Assembly (NCBI GenBank): GCA_028345965.1
Contig: JAOMEP010000002.1
Location: forward strand, 32,502-96,501
Origin: Candidatus Nitrosopelagicus sp.
GTDB taxonomy: Archaea > Thermoproteota > Nitrososphaeria > Nitrososphaerales > Nitrosopumilaceae
Direction: 5' to 3'
Length of the DNA stretch: 64,000 nucleotides
Of this stretch, positions 8,555 to 16,431 are shown piece after piece (position 1 is the stretch's first letter; each line of letters opens with the position of its first letter). Under the pieces are notes generated by a model, which worked only from the letters and a program-made list of their open reading frames with translations, had not been told where the DNA came from and did no database searches. The position numbers were made by a program, and so were the translations under genes.

Positions 8555-9349
8555 ATGAATTTTAAAAATAAGGTTGTAGTAATTACTGGTGCATCTAGTG
8601 GAATTGGTGAAGCAGCGGCTGAACAATTTGCTAAAAAAGGAGCAAATATCGTGCTTGTTGCAAGAAGAAAAGAAAAGCTAGAGCAAGTTGAGAAAAAACT
8701 TTCTAAATATTCAATTCAAACTTTGATACAAGTTTGTGATGTATCTGATAAAAAACAAGTAAAGAAAATGTCTGAAAAAGTAATTGAAATATTTTCTAAA
8801 ATTGATGTACTAGTAAATAACGCAGGATTTGTAATTTATGGCAAAATAGAGGAATTATCTATTGAAGATATTGAATCTCAAATGCAAACCAACTATTTTG
8901 GTATGATAAATTGCACCAAATATTTTCTTCCACATTTTCTGAAACAAAATTCTGGCCATATGGTAAATGTAGCATCAGTTGGAGGAAGCTTTGGGGTACC
9001 TGGTATTGCATCATATTGTGCAACAAAATTTGCAATGTTGGGATTTTCTGAAGGTCTACACCACGAACTTCATGAAACTAATGTTGGAGTGACTGTTGTA
9101 AGTCCAATAATGGTTAGAACTAGCTTATTTGATCATCCATCATTCAAAAATTTTACAAAATTTGCAACAGGAATTTCTTTAAGTTCTGAAACTGTTGCAA
9201 AAGCAATCATCAAGGCATCAGATTCATCTAGATTAGAAATTGTTGTTCCATCATTTGTACGAATTGGAATCTGGTTCAAACAAACATTTCCATTTTTAAT
9301 TAATCCTATAATTGGAAATCGATTTAGAAAGCAGCTTGCTAAAAGATAA
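8555..9349 (+). CDS. Short-chain dehydrogenase/reductase
   Basis: This classical SDR has 264 residues. The nucleotide-binding motif TGASSGIG is at 11-18, NNAG comes near residue 90, and the catalytic YxxxK is in SYCATKFAMLGF. An arginine-rich stretch after the first beta strand (ARRKEK) suggests NADP(H) preference. The C terminus has a hydrophobic patch (FVRIGIWFKQTFPFLI) that may attach the enzyme to the membrane, in keeping with the upstream membrane-protein gene. The substrate cannot be inferred beyond a hydroxyl or keto group, possibly on a lipid. Confidence 0.88.
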   Translation: MNFKNKVVVITGASSGIGEAAAEQFAKKGANIVLVARRKEKLEQVEKKLSKYSIQTLIQVCDVSDKKQVKKMSEKVIEIFSKIDVLVNNAGFVIYGKIEELSIEDIESQMQTNYFGMINCTKYFLPHFLKQNSGHMVNVASVGGSFGVPGIASYCATKFAMLGFSEGLHHELHETNVGVTVVSPIMVRTSLFDHPSFKNFTKFATGISLSSETVAKAIIKASDSSRLEIVVPSFVRIGIWFKQTFPFLINPIIGNRFRKQLAKR

Positions 9350-9354
9350 TCATA

Positions 9355-10953
9355 CTACACAACAATAATGCCAATCTTTATCAAAAATTCAATCCCTGTT
9401 GCAAATGTTTTATCATTAATCTGTCCATCTGCCCACCATCCTGCATTAGTTTTAATCCATTCAGGAACACTTGATTCAACACTTGATTCACCTTCCATAA
9501 CTGGAACAACAATAATCTCTTGTTTTATCAAAAACGTAATTCCGTCAATGAATGCAGAGTCTGGTATCTGTCCATCTGCCCACCATCCTGCATTATTTTT
9601 TACCCAATTAGGTATCTGATAATCCGTTTTTACAGCAGATTTTCTATCTATAATCAATGGAAATTCCACGTTTGCAACTTTACTGCCATCTAATTTTTCA
9701 AATTTTAAAATAATTACTCCAGACACATCTGATGGAATATTCCATTCAAAGTCATTCTTATTTGATGGCCTACTTTCAGTTGATTTTCTATCAGAGCTTA
9801 CATTACTTTTTGAGAAAATTTTCTCATCATCATGGAATATTTTCAATTCGTAAGGTACTGCAATTGGTTTATCTTTCAAAAATGTATCTAAAATATCATA
9901 ACGTATTACCGTGTATTCTCCAGATCTTAATTCTTTAGTCCACCATAAATTAACTTTAAACTGACCATTTTCTGTTACACCTGATAATGGTAAATCCCTT
10001 TCTGGTTTTACAACAATTGTAATTAAATCATCATCAAATTCATTATTTGAAAAAATTTCCTGTAATTCTTTTTGACTTACAACAATATGTACAATTCTAT
10101 CGTCAGATGAAAAATCATCAATATTTATCATCGATTCAGGTAAATTAATTCCATTTAATGTTGCAACATATTTTGAAACAAGAAGATCACCAAATGTTTT
10201 TGGTACTAAAACTTCTTCGTGAATTACAGTTGTTTGATCAATAGTTTCTTGATTCCATTCAAATGGAAATGAAAATGAAATTTCTTTAGTTTCTACATTA
10301 TAATTAAAATCTGTTATCTGATCAAAAAATGTAACAATTCCTAACTCTTGTTTGCCATAGTTAATATCATTAATTTCATACCGTGTAGTTTCTTCTATAG
10401 AAATTCCTAGCTCATAATTTACAGGATTATTTAAAACATTATCGTAATTATTAATTGTAATCACTGAAATTTCAAATTCATACAGTCCACCATTTTCAAA
10501 AATTTTTCCTTCAAAATTATACTGTTCACTTGCTAATCCAAAAAAAGATGCAAACGTTTCACGTTCCATGACTTGTATTTGCTCATTATTTGATGGTGTA
10601 AGATTCATTATCAAAATTCCATCTTCTCTTTGAAATGTTTCCTTGATTAGAACATCTCCTGCTTTGATTAACTTAACTTGAAATGTTACGTTATCAATTG
10701 ATTGTACTTGGTTTGAATCAATATTTGTAAAAGTTTCAAAAAAGTTAATTGAAATTTGTCTAATTCCTTTTTCTTCTCCATCTATATCTGTGTAAATTGT
10801 TGATGAGTTTACTTCTAATGTAGCTTCTATATCCCCAACCATTACTGGTGGCATTGTTTCAGAGCCAAGTCCATGACCAAATGAATCTGAAATTTGTCCT
10901 GCAAATAATACTCCTAGAAGAAATATCGGAATTATGAGGAATTTTGAACTCAT
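9355..10953 (-). CDS. Secreted protein with two C-terminal NAGWW repeats
   Basis: This 532-residue protein has a signal peptide at residues 1-27. A long beta-rich extracytoplasmic region follows, then two copies of a roughly 38-residue repeat at the C terminus. Each repeat reads like PxWIKxNAGWWADGQI, then an F-containing segment, then GIxFLIKxxIIVV. Such repeats are very common in surface proteins of marine ammonia-oxidising archaea, and their function is unknown. The repeat-coding DNA is also conserved: TCTGTCCATCTGCCCACCAT occurs near 9419 and 9566. It converges on the SDR gene with a five-base gap. Confidence 0.8.
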   Translation of the reverse strand: MSSKFLIIPIFLLGVLFAGQISDSFGHGLGSETMPPVMVGDIEATLEVNSSTIYTDIDGEEKGIRQISINFFETFTNIDSNQVQSIDNVTFQVKLIKAGDVLIKETFQREDGILIMNLTPSNNEQIQVMERETFASFFGLASEQYNFEGKIFENGGLYEFEISVITINNYDNVLNNPVNYELGISIEETTRYEINDINYGKQELGIVTFFDQITDFNYNVETKEISFSFPFEWNQETIDQTTVIHEEVLVPKTFGDLLVSKYVATLNGINLPESMINIDDFSSDDRIVHIVVSQKELQEIFSNNEFDDDLITIVVKPERDLPLSGVTENGQFKVNLWWTKELRSGEYTVIRYDILDTFLKDKPIAVPYELKIFHDDEKIFSKSNVSSDRKSTESRPSNKNDFEWNIPSDVSGVIILKFEKLDGSKVANVEFPLIIDRKSAVKTDYQIPNWVKNNAGWWADGQIPDSAFIDGITFLIKQEIIVVPVMEGESSVESSVPEWIKTNAGWWADGQINDKTFATGIEFLIKIGIIVV

Positions 10954-11036
10954 ACCATTATTTCGTTCATTTCTATAATTAACTGATATTACATATTCTT
11001 CTTAGGCTCAATTTAGGCACAACCAAACAATTAGGA

Positions 11037-11043
11037 TTATAAA
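11037..11043 (+). promoter_or_regulatory. TATA box of tfb
   Basis: TTATAAA is centred 28 bases upstream of the tfb ATG at 11068. With usual archaeal spacing the transcript would start at or within a few bases of the start codon. Confidence 0.5.
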
Positions 11044-11067
11044 CCAATTCTGCAATGGGTATACATT

Positions 11068-11979
11068 ATGGTTAATCAAGGCGCCTCAAAAGATGCTTGT
11101 CCACGTTGTGTCAAAGGCAAAATGGTCACAGATAATGAATCTGGCGAAATGTTTTGCTCCAAGTGTGGTTTTGTAATGTCAGAAAAACTACAAGAATCTG
11201 GTCCTGAATGGCGTTCCTTTACACAAGATGAACATGGTGACAGAGCAAGAGCTGGTGCACCTACATCATTAACAATGCATGATATGGGTCTTGCAACTGT
11301 AATTAATCCTGTAAACAAAGATGCATCTGGTAAACCACTTACTGCATCAATGAAAAATACAATTGAAAGATTAAGAACATGGGACAGTAGAAGTCAAGTT
11401 CATGAACCAGTTGATAGAAACTTTAGACAAGCATTCAGTGAACTAAATAGATTAAAAGACAAACTCGCAATTTCAGAATCTGTTGTTGAAAAAGCAGCTT
11501 ACATTTATCGTAAAGCACTAGACAAAGGTCTTGTAAGAGGACGTTCAATTTCTGCATTAATGGCATCTGCACTATATGCTGCATGTCGTGATACAGAGAC
11601 TCCAAGAAATCTTAAAGACGTTGAAATTGCCGCAAACATCAAAAGAAAAGATATTGCACGTTGTTATCGTTTACTTGTAAAAGAATTAGATCTAAAAATG
11701 CCTGTTACTGATTCAGTACAGTGTGTTGCAAGAATTGCAAGTAAAATTGGTATTGCAGAAAAAACAAAACGTTATGCAATCAAGGTCTTAAAAATTGCAC
11801 AAGATAATGAAGCATCTGCTGGAAAAGATCCAATGGGATTAGCAGCAGCAGCATTGTACCTATCATGTGTCAAAAATGGTGAAGATAAAACACAACGTGA
11901 CATTGCAGAAGCTGCAAATGTTACCGAAGTTACAATCCGAAACCGCTACAAAGGCTTAAAAGAATCTATAGACGTATAA
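11068..11979 (+). CDS. tfb: Transcription initiation factor TFB
   Basis: TFB is the archaeal TFIIB homologue that bridges TBP-bound promoters and RNA polymerase. The 303-residue protein has an N-terminal zinc ribbon (C11, C14, C31, C34), a B-reader/linker segment (GPEWRSFTQDE), and two cyclin repeats (about 115-205 and 210-300). The cyclin region contains the conserved RSISALMASALYAACR and DPMGLAAAALYLSC motifs. Thaumarchaea carry several TFB paralogues; I cannot say which this is. Its own TATA box is close to the start codon. Confidence 0.95.
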   Translation: MVNQGASKDACPRCVKGKMVTDNESGEMFCSKCGFVMSEKLQESGPEWRSFTQDEHGDRARAGAPTSLTMHDMGLATVINPVNKDASGKPLTASMKNTIERLRTWDSRSQVHEPVDRNFRQAFSELNRLKDKLAISESVVEKAAYIYRKALDKGLVRGRSISALMASALYAACRDTETPRNLKDVEIAANIKRKDIARCYRLLVKELDLKMPVTDSVQCVARIASKIGIAEKTKRYAIKVLKIAQDNEASAGKDPMGLAAAALYLSCVKNGEDKTQRDIAEAANVTEVTIRNRYKGLKESIDV

Positions 11980-11984
11980 AGCAA

Positions 11985-13448
11985 TTATTTATCTTTTGTT
12001 TCTGTAACAAAACCACCTGAACCTTCTGGTGGTGGAATTTTCTTTGCTCCGCCTAATCCAATTGTTGTAATTATTACAGATGTTAGTATAATGAAAAATA
12101 TTATCTGCGGATAAGCTTCACCGTTCTGCAATCCCATTGTAAGCGGTATTGTAGCGAGTACCGCAGCAGCTAATCCTCTTGGAATCATTACAGATGTAAC
12201 TTTCTTGTCTAATCTAGAAAATCCACGTACAAGCGCTGTATGCGTGATAATGATTCTTCCAACATAAATCGCCACCGCCGCTATTACTCCGAATATGACA
12301 TATTCAATTTGACCAAAGCTTGCTAACAGTCCTACGAAGACGAAGAAGAATGCTCTAACAATGAATGTAACTTGACTGTGAAGTGAGTTATCTATGGTAT
12401 GTTCTGGTAGTTTGATTCGTAATTTCTTGAGCAGATATTTTTTGTTTCCAAGCATTAATCCAAATACTAGTGCTGTTAGTGCTCCAGATTCTCCAAACGA
12501 GTTTGCCAAAAAGAATAGCAAGAACAAAACACCTAATGTGAGCATGTAGTTGTGCTGTGCATTACTTAACTTGGAAATTATAAACATCCATGGAATTCCT
12601 ACTCCGAATCCGAGTATCAAGCCAACAGCAATTGCTCTTCCAAGCGTTTCTCCCAGAAGATCGATACTAAATGAACCTGATAATACCGCCTCAAACAAAA
12701 TGAATGCAACAATCGTTGATAAAATATCAGTTAACGCAGATTCAAAACTTAACATTGATTTTGCTTTGTCTGAAATTCTCAGTTTTCTTACCAAACCGAA
12801 AACAATAATCGAGCTACTTCCACCTACTATAGTTCCAAGCAATATGCTGTCAAGCCACTCCCATCCTAAACCATAATGAGCAAACGTTCCAACAGTTCCA
12901 ACAGCTGCTGCAAATCCCAAAACTACAAGAATAACTGAAAAGTGTGCAGTCTTTAGAATTTGTCCAATCTTTAGATTGTATCCACCATCAAACATGATGA
13001 TGATTAATGCAAGTGCTGCAAAGTATGGAACAATTTCTATAACTGCAGCTGGTTGTACGATTCCAATTACCGGTCCAATCATAACTCCTAGTATCATCAA
13101 AAACGCAATGTCTGGAATTCCAGTCTTTTTGAAAAATGCCTCACCTAAAACACCTAAAATAATTACAACACTTGCTGCAAGTAACAAAATTGGAGCAGAC
13201 GCAATGAGCGAACCTTCTCCCATTGAAATCTCCCCTATGAAACTTTGAATGTTTGCTAATCCATTCAGTATTATCTCCATGCCTGGATAATCGGCATCAA
13301 CTTCCGGAAGTGGATTTCTCTCAAAATATGATCTGACTAAATCTCGAGCATTAGACTCTGCTAGCGCATCAGTATCGATTTTTGACAAAAACCCATCTTT
13401 GAACAGGTTTTGAAACTCCTCGAAAATACTCAGAAAAATCAAATTCAT
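11985..13448 (-). CDS. Cation/proton antiporter (CPA family)
   Basis: This 487-residue membrane protein has about 12 helices beginning near residue 80. Before them is an unusual soluble N-terminal stretch of about 75 residues (EEFQNLFKDGFLSKIDTDAL). The core carries the CPA fold signatures GIPDIAFLMILGVMIGP and FESALTDILSTIV, the latter with the conserved membrane acidic residue. It probably exchanges Na+ or K+ for H+ for pH or salt balance. The extra N-terminal helix region could be regulatory, or the true start could be further in. It converges on tfb with a five-base gap. Confidence 0.85.
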   Translation of the reverse strand: MNLIFLSIFEEFQNLFKDGFLSKIDTDALAESNARDLVRSYFERNPLPEVDADYPGMEIILNGLANIQSFIGEISMGEGSLIASAPILLLAASVVIILGVLGEAFFKKTGIPDIAFLMILGVMIGPVIGIVQPAAVIEIVPYFAALALIIIMFDGGYNLKIGQILKTAHFSVILVVLGFAAAVGTVGTFAHYGLGWEWLDSILLGTIVGGSSSIIVFGLVRKLRISDKAKSMLSFESALTDILSTIVAFILFEAVLSGSFSIDLLGETLGRAIAVGLILGFGVGIPWMFIISKLSNAQHNYMLTLGVLFLLFFLANSFGESGALTALVFGLMLGNKKYLLKKLRIKLPEHTIDNSLHSQVTFIVRAFFFVFVGLLASFGQIEYVIFGVIAAVAIYVGRIIITHTALVRGFSRLDKKVTSVMIPRGLAAAVLATIPLTMGLQNGEAYPQIIFFIILTSVIITTIGLGGAKKIPPPEGSGGFVTETKDK

Positions 13449-13493
13449 GATATTTCAGCCTCATTAATGCTAATTTAAGATTGCATTATAGAA

Positions 13494-14150
13494 TTATCGG
13501 GAAATCTGAGCACGTAACTTTTCATATGCTCTTGGAGCATCCTCTTCTTTGAGGACGATAACCAAACCATCTTGGGTGAATAAGGCATCTGCCATATCGA
13601 TTCCATTGTAATGCAAGATTTCAGTAACAAATGCCATGACATCAGAGCGACTATGATTTTCTGGAACCGCCACCTTGATTTTTGCCAATCCGGAATTGAA
13701 CTGATTTTCTCTTGGCAAGGACTGAAAATGTCGTCTAACTCTGTCGCTATCTTCAGCTAAAATTCTAAACGAATCTCCAAATCTGAAAAACTCAGAATCT
13801 GTAAACTCTTTATGAAACTCGTTGAGCATTTTTGCCATCTCATCTCCTGCATCAGTCATATTCCATGATAGGCCCATGATTCCGTCAGTCAGGGTTAATC
13901 TGGCATCTTTGAGAACAGGATCGTCTATCATCTCATCTGTGGTCTCAAAAGAGTCAGCGTATCGCTTTATGGCTACTACTATGGTATTGAGGTTTACAGG
14001 GCCTCCCATTGTTTTTTCAACATCAGCCTGAATTTTGACTGCCAATGCTGTAAAGTTAATCACATCCATCTTCATGCAGTCGTAAATTGAGCGGTTTCTA
14101 GTAATGATTTCACGTACTACTTCAGGCATAGAAACACCGCTAGTTCTCAT
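13494..14150 (-). CDS. ACT-domain-like protein of unknown function
   Basis: This 218-residue soluble protein has a helical N-terminal half (EVVREIITRNRSIYDCMKM). A C-terminal half of alternating strands and helices (about 155-215, KIKVAVPENHSRSDVMAFV then GLVIVLKEEDAPRAYE) looks like an ACT ligand-binding domain. Proteins of this type are widespread in archaea and are thought to be regulatory. It is divergent from the Hsp20 gene, sharing a 122-base intergenic region. An alternative start at the eighth codon (MPEVV) is possible. Confidence 0.65.
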   Translation of the reverse strand: MRTSGVSMPEVVREIITRNRSIYDCMKMDVINFTALAVKIQADVEKTMGGPVNLNTIVVAIKRYADSFETTDEMIDDPVLKDARLTLTDGIMGLSWNMTDAGDEMAKMLNEFHKEFTDSEFFRFGDSFRILAEDSDRVRRHFQSLPRENQFNSGLAKIKVAVPENHSRSDVMAFVTEILHYNGIDMADALFTQDGLVIVLKEEDAPRAYEKLRAQISR

Positions 14151-14234
14151 AGAGTGTAATATATGAACAGATATAATAACATTATGTAATTTTAGATCGC
14201 TATTGTAAGTATATTCATGAATAGAAAATAAAAC

Positions 14235-14242
14235 TTATATAA
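14235..14242 (+). promoter_or_regulatory. TATA box of the Hsp20 gene
   Basis: TTATATAA lies 31-38 bases before the ATG at 14273 and overlaps the left arm of an inverted repeat. A strong ribosome-binding-like site, GAGGT, sits at 14264-14268, five bases from the ATG, so this transcript probably has a short leader, unlike many of its neighbours. Confidence 0.5.
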
Positions 14243-14263
14243 TGTCATACCTATTACATTATA
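14238..14263. repeat. Inverted repeat over the Hsp20 promoter
   Basis: A perfect 8-base inverted repeat, TATAATGT (14238-14245) and ACATTATA (14256-14263), is separated by 10 bases. The left arm overlaps the TATA box and the right arm abuts the GAGGT site, where the transcript should begin. A third ACATTAT lies at 14179-14185, nearer the divergent gene. The arrangement is what a repressor operator would look like. Confidence 0.5.
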
Positions 14264-14272
14264 GAGGTAAAT

Positions 14273-14806
14273 ATGACAACGTTTAACAACGAAATCAACA
14301 GAATCTTCAAAGAAATGTCACGCTCCTTTGGAAGTGTAGATGACATCTTTGAGGCTCTACAAAACACTAACGGGGCTTCTGGTCCAGTCTACTACGGTTA
14401 TACCATGACCGTTGGACCTGATGGAAGACCCGTTATCCAAGAGTACGGAAATGTCAAGCCAGACACTTTACCTACTACAGACGCTTGTGGATGTGACAAC
14501 CAACCACCAGCAGCTACTGCCGAGAAAAGAGAACCTCTGATAGACACCTTGGTTGACGACAAAGACCAAACTCTCAAGATTGTTGCCGAGATGCCAGGTG
14601 TTGAAAAGACCGATGTGAAAGTCTTTGTGGATGAAGATATTGTCCACATTGATGCCAAGCATGGCGAAAAAGACTACCATGTTAATGTCCCAATTCCTCA
14701 CAAGGTCGATTCAGATTCTCCAAAAGCTACCTATACGAACGGCATCCTTGAACTAACCTTCAATTTGGATACCAAACCAAGCGGTAGATCTGTAGACGTA
14801 CTCTAA
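14273..14806 (+). CDS. Small heat-shock protein (Hsp20/alpha-crystallin)
   Basis: This 177-residue ATP-independent chaperone holds unfolding proteins in solution. The alpha-crystallin domain occupies about residues 88-175. It contains VAEMPGVEKTDVKVFVDEDI and ends in the family-type strand TYTNGILELTFNL. The N-terminal half has a phenylalanine-rich segment and a linker with CGCDNQPP. Preceding GAGGT and the palindromic operator candidate suggest regulated, leadered expression. A T-rich terminator follows immediately. Confidence 0.88.
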   Translation: MTTFNNEINRIFKEMSRSFGSVDDIFEALQNTNGASGPVYYGYTMTVGPDGRPVIQEYGNVKPDTLPTTDACGCDNQPPAATAEKREPLIDTLVDDKDQTLKIVAEMPGVEKTDVKVFVDEDIVHIDAKHGEKDYHVNVPIPHKVDSDSPKATYTNGILELTFNLDTKPSGRSVDVL

Positions 14807-14810
14807 TTCC

Positions 14811-14817
14811 TTTTTTT
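14811..14817 (+). terminator. T-rich terminator after the Hsp20 gene
   Basis: A run of seven T is followed by TAATTTTT directly after the stop codon. Archaeal polymerase pauses on such U-tracts and FttA (encoded at 39828) assists release there. No hairpin is present. Confidence 0.45.
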
Positions 14818-14847
14818 CTAATTTTTGTGCCTAGAATAGGCTATTTT

Positions 14848-15039
14848 CTATCCAGAATTGATGAAAACTTTAGAATTTGATACTGATATCATCTCAATCA
14901 TCTTAATTGGAATACTTTCTCTTTCTGATGCTTCCTTCATCTCATCATGATGCATATCATTCAGATGTTTTAGAAACTCTTCTTCTTTGATATCGTTTTT
15001 CTTAAAATCACAAGATGGGTAAACACAGTTGAAATTCAA
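14848..15039 (-). CDS. Mini zinc-finger protein (DUF1059-like)
   Basis: This 63-residue protein starts with TTG. The first half holds a C2H2-like site: C5 and C10 (CVYPSC), then H25, H30 and H31 after a helix (EEEFLKHLNDMHHDEM). This pattern matches small DUF1059-type zinc proteins. A TATA-like TTTTTATA lies about 30 bases upstream, consistent with leaderless expression from TTG. It is the first of several very small zinc proteins between here and 16370. Confidence 0.6.
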   Translation of the reverse strand: MNFNCVYPSCDFKKNDIKEEEFLKHLNDMHHDEMKEASERESIPIKMIEMISVSNSKVFINSG

Positions 15040-15072
15040 TAATTTTTTAGTAGATTATTTGTATAAAAATGA

Positions 15073-15495
15073 CTAATATCTTCCGCGTCCACGGTCGTCT
15101 CTTGCTGGTTTGTGATCTTGGAAACAATCGTTACAATAAACTGGTTTGTCACCGCTTGGTTTGAATGGAACTTGACATTCTTTACCGCAATCTCCACATG
15201 TTGCGTCATGCATTTCTCTTGGAGGTCTGTCTCTTCCAAATCTTCCACCACCACGACTATTTCTACCATATCCGCCTGCTCCGCGTCCACGGTCGTCTCT
15301 ACCTCTACCATATCCACCACCACCGCGTCCGCCGAATCGGCCTCCACGGTCGTCTCTTGCTGGTTTGTGATCTTGGAAACAATCGTTACAATAAACTGGT
15401 TTATCTTGTCTTGGTTCAAATGGAACTTGACATTCTTTACCGCAATCTCCACATGTTGCATCGTGCATTTCTCGTGGTGGTCTATCGTAACCCAT
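15073..15495 (-). CDS. Duplicated CxxC-x17-CxxC zinc protein with RGG linker
   Basis: This 140-residue protein has two nearly identical zinc domains, at about 9-47 and 97-135. Each is CGDC, 17 residues, then CNDC, followed by FQDHKPARDD. The linker is rich in Arg and Gly (RGG and GGYGRG motifs), typical of RNA-binding tails, and the C terminus is also RG-rich. The two domain copies share a perfect 60-base and a perfect 41-base stretch at DNA level, so the duplication is recent or homogenised. The zinc module is known from archaea and candidate-phylum bacteria; its function is unknown, and nucleic-acid binding is an inference. Confidence 0.8.
   Translation of the reverse strand: MGYDRPPREMHDATCGDCGKECQVPFEPRQDKPVYCNDCFQDHKPARDDRGGRFGGRGGGGYGRGRDDRGRGAGGYGRNSRGGGRFGRDRPPREMHDATCGDCGKECQVPFKPSGDKPVYCNDCFQDHKPARDDRGRGRY
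15088..15147. repeat. Perfect 60-base direct repeat, copy 1
   Basis: The same 60 bases recur at 15343-15402. They encode part of the C-terminal zinc domain of the CxxC/RGG protein, from the second CxxC onward. Confidence 0.9.
15343..15402. repeat. Perfect 60-base direct repeat, copy 2
   Basis: Identical to 15088-15147 and in the same orientation, 255 bases apart. It encodes the equivalent part of the N-terminal zinc domain. A second identical pair (41 bases) lies at 15164-15204 and 15419-15459. Confidence 0.9.
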
Positions 15496-15571
15496 AATCT
15501 TTCTGAACTTCCACTACATTTCCCCTAATTATACTAAGGGATCAATTTCAAATTAGACTTAAACATACAAA

Positions 15572-15880
15572 ATGCCTTCATCTGACATGCGATTTTTTGG
15601 TAAATCAAAAGAGGAGAAGATGGCTGAAGCGCAGGCAAAGCAAGCGCTAAAAAACGGCAAGTCTCTAAAACAGGTTCTTACTGCTCTAAAAGAAAATCGC
15701 GACCAAATTGAACACAGTACAGGTAGGAGACCCGACATTGATGACACAACAAAACTCTTCATGCAGAAGGTTCTCAATGTCTGGATATCTGAAGGTCGTG
15801 ACATTGATGATGAAAAGTTCTGGGAAGCAGTTGATTACAACAAGCAGTTTGATTTTCCGGTTGAATACTATGAAAGATGA
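15572..15880 (+). CDS. Small soluble protein of unknown function
   Basis: This 102-residue, highly charged, mostly helical protein has no membrane segments or cysteines. The N-terminal third is Lys/Ala/Glu-rich (EEKMAEAQAKQALKNGKSLK). The remainder is acidic and aromatic, with a compact helical look (FWEAVDYNKQFDFPVEYYER). It is divergent from the CxxC/RGG gene with a 76-base intergenic region. A start at the sixth codon (MRFFGKSK) is also possible. No family is recognised. Confidence 0.65.
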   Translation: MPSSDMRFFGKSKEEKMAEAQAKQALKNGKSLKQVLTALKENRDQIEHSTGRRPDIDDTTKLFMQKVLNVWISEGRDIDDEKFWEAVDYNKQFDFPVEYYER

Positions 15881-15922
15881 TATTCTAGAAAATTTTAACT
15901 AAATCCTGCATATCTACAATAT

Positions 15923-16117
15923 GTGGTAAACACTGATTCTAAAAAACTGAATATTCTAGAAGTTCTCAAAGAAACTCCGATGTCATATTCTGACCTTAAA
16001 TCCAAATGCGGTTATCGAAAGGAAAATTCTAGAGAATTTGTTAATTTAGTAAAACTAGGATTGAGGTTGAATCTTATTCGTTTAGAACGTGAATCTAGAA
16101 TTTACTGGTTATCTTGA
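15923..16117 (+). CDS. Single winged-helix protein
   Basis: This 64-residue protein starts with GTG and is just a winged helix. An initial helix (NILEVLKE) is followed by an HTH (YSDLKSKCGYRKENSREFVNLVKLG) and a terminal strand pair (LIRLERESRIYWLS). It is 42 bases downstream of the 102-residue gene. Small wHTH proteins of this type can act alone or as partners of larger regulators; the target is unknown. Confidence 0.55.
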   Translation: MVNTDSKKLNILEVLKETPMSYSDLKSKCGYRKENSREFVNLVKLGLRLNLIRLERESRIYWLS

Positions 16118-16207
16118 ACTGATTAATCTAATTCCTTACTAACATGTCGGATAAGACAATTTCACTAATTTTTCAAAAGAATCATTCAGTTAAGATATTC
16201 TAGAAAA

Positions 16208-16369
16208 TTAACAATTTGGACAACTAGGACCTGTGTCCTTTTTGGCTTTACCATGAGCCTTTACCATATGTCTCATCAATCTATCTGTTGCAGCAAAATT
16301 CATTCCACAAATTCTGCACAATGTGCCAGTAATGACCACTTCTTTTCCTTTGTTTCCAAATAGACCCAT
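16208..16369 (-). CDS. 53-residue C2H2 zinc-finger protein
   Basis: I read this directly from the DNA: ATG at 16369, TAA at 16208, 53 residues. It begins MGLFGNKGKEV and has C18-x2-C21, then H34 and H39 (CRICGMNFAATDRLMRHMVKAH). This is a classical C2H2 finger with hydrophobic core residues at the usual places, and the tail ends in CPNC. The finger pattern makes chance unlikely. It faces the 64-residue winged-helix gene across about 90 bases with no other gene. DNA or RNA binding is likely. Confidence 0.75.
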   Translation of the reverse strand: MGLFGNKGKEVVITGTLCRICGMNFAATDRLMRHMVKAHGKAKKDTGPSCPNC

Positions 16370-16431
16370 AGTCAAATCTCGATAAAATTAGTTAAAAAAT
16401 GTTTTTTTGAAAACAAAAAGAGATAGTGGGT

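Noticed and set aside
12550..13248. Plus-strand frames of 108 and 90 residues in the antiporter
   Set aside because: They are antisense to a polytopic membrane protein with clear conserved motifs.
15088..15459. CRISPR-like direct repeats
   Set aside because: Only two copies each, 255 bases apart, inside a coding frame. There are no regular spacers or cas genes.
15036..15528. Alternative frames (141, 138 and 110 residues) over the CxxC/RGG gene
   Set aside because: They also look repetitive, but that is only because the true gene is duplicated. Only the 15073-15495 frame has ordered zinc motifs and an RGG linker.
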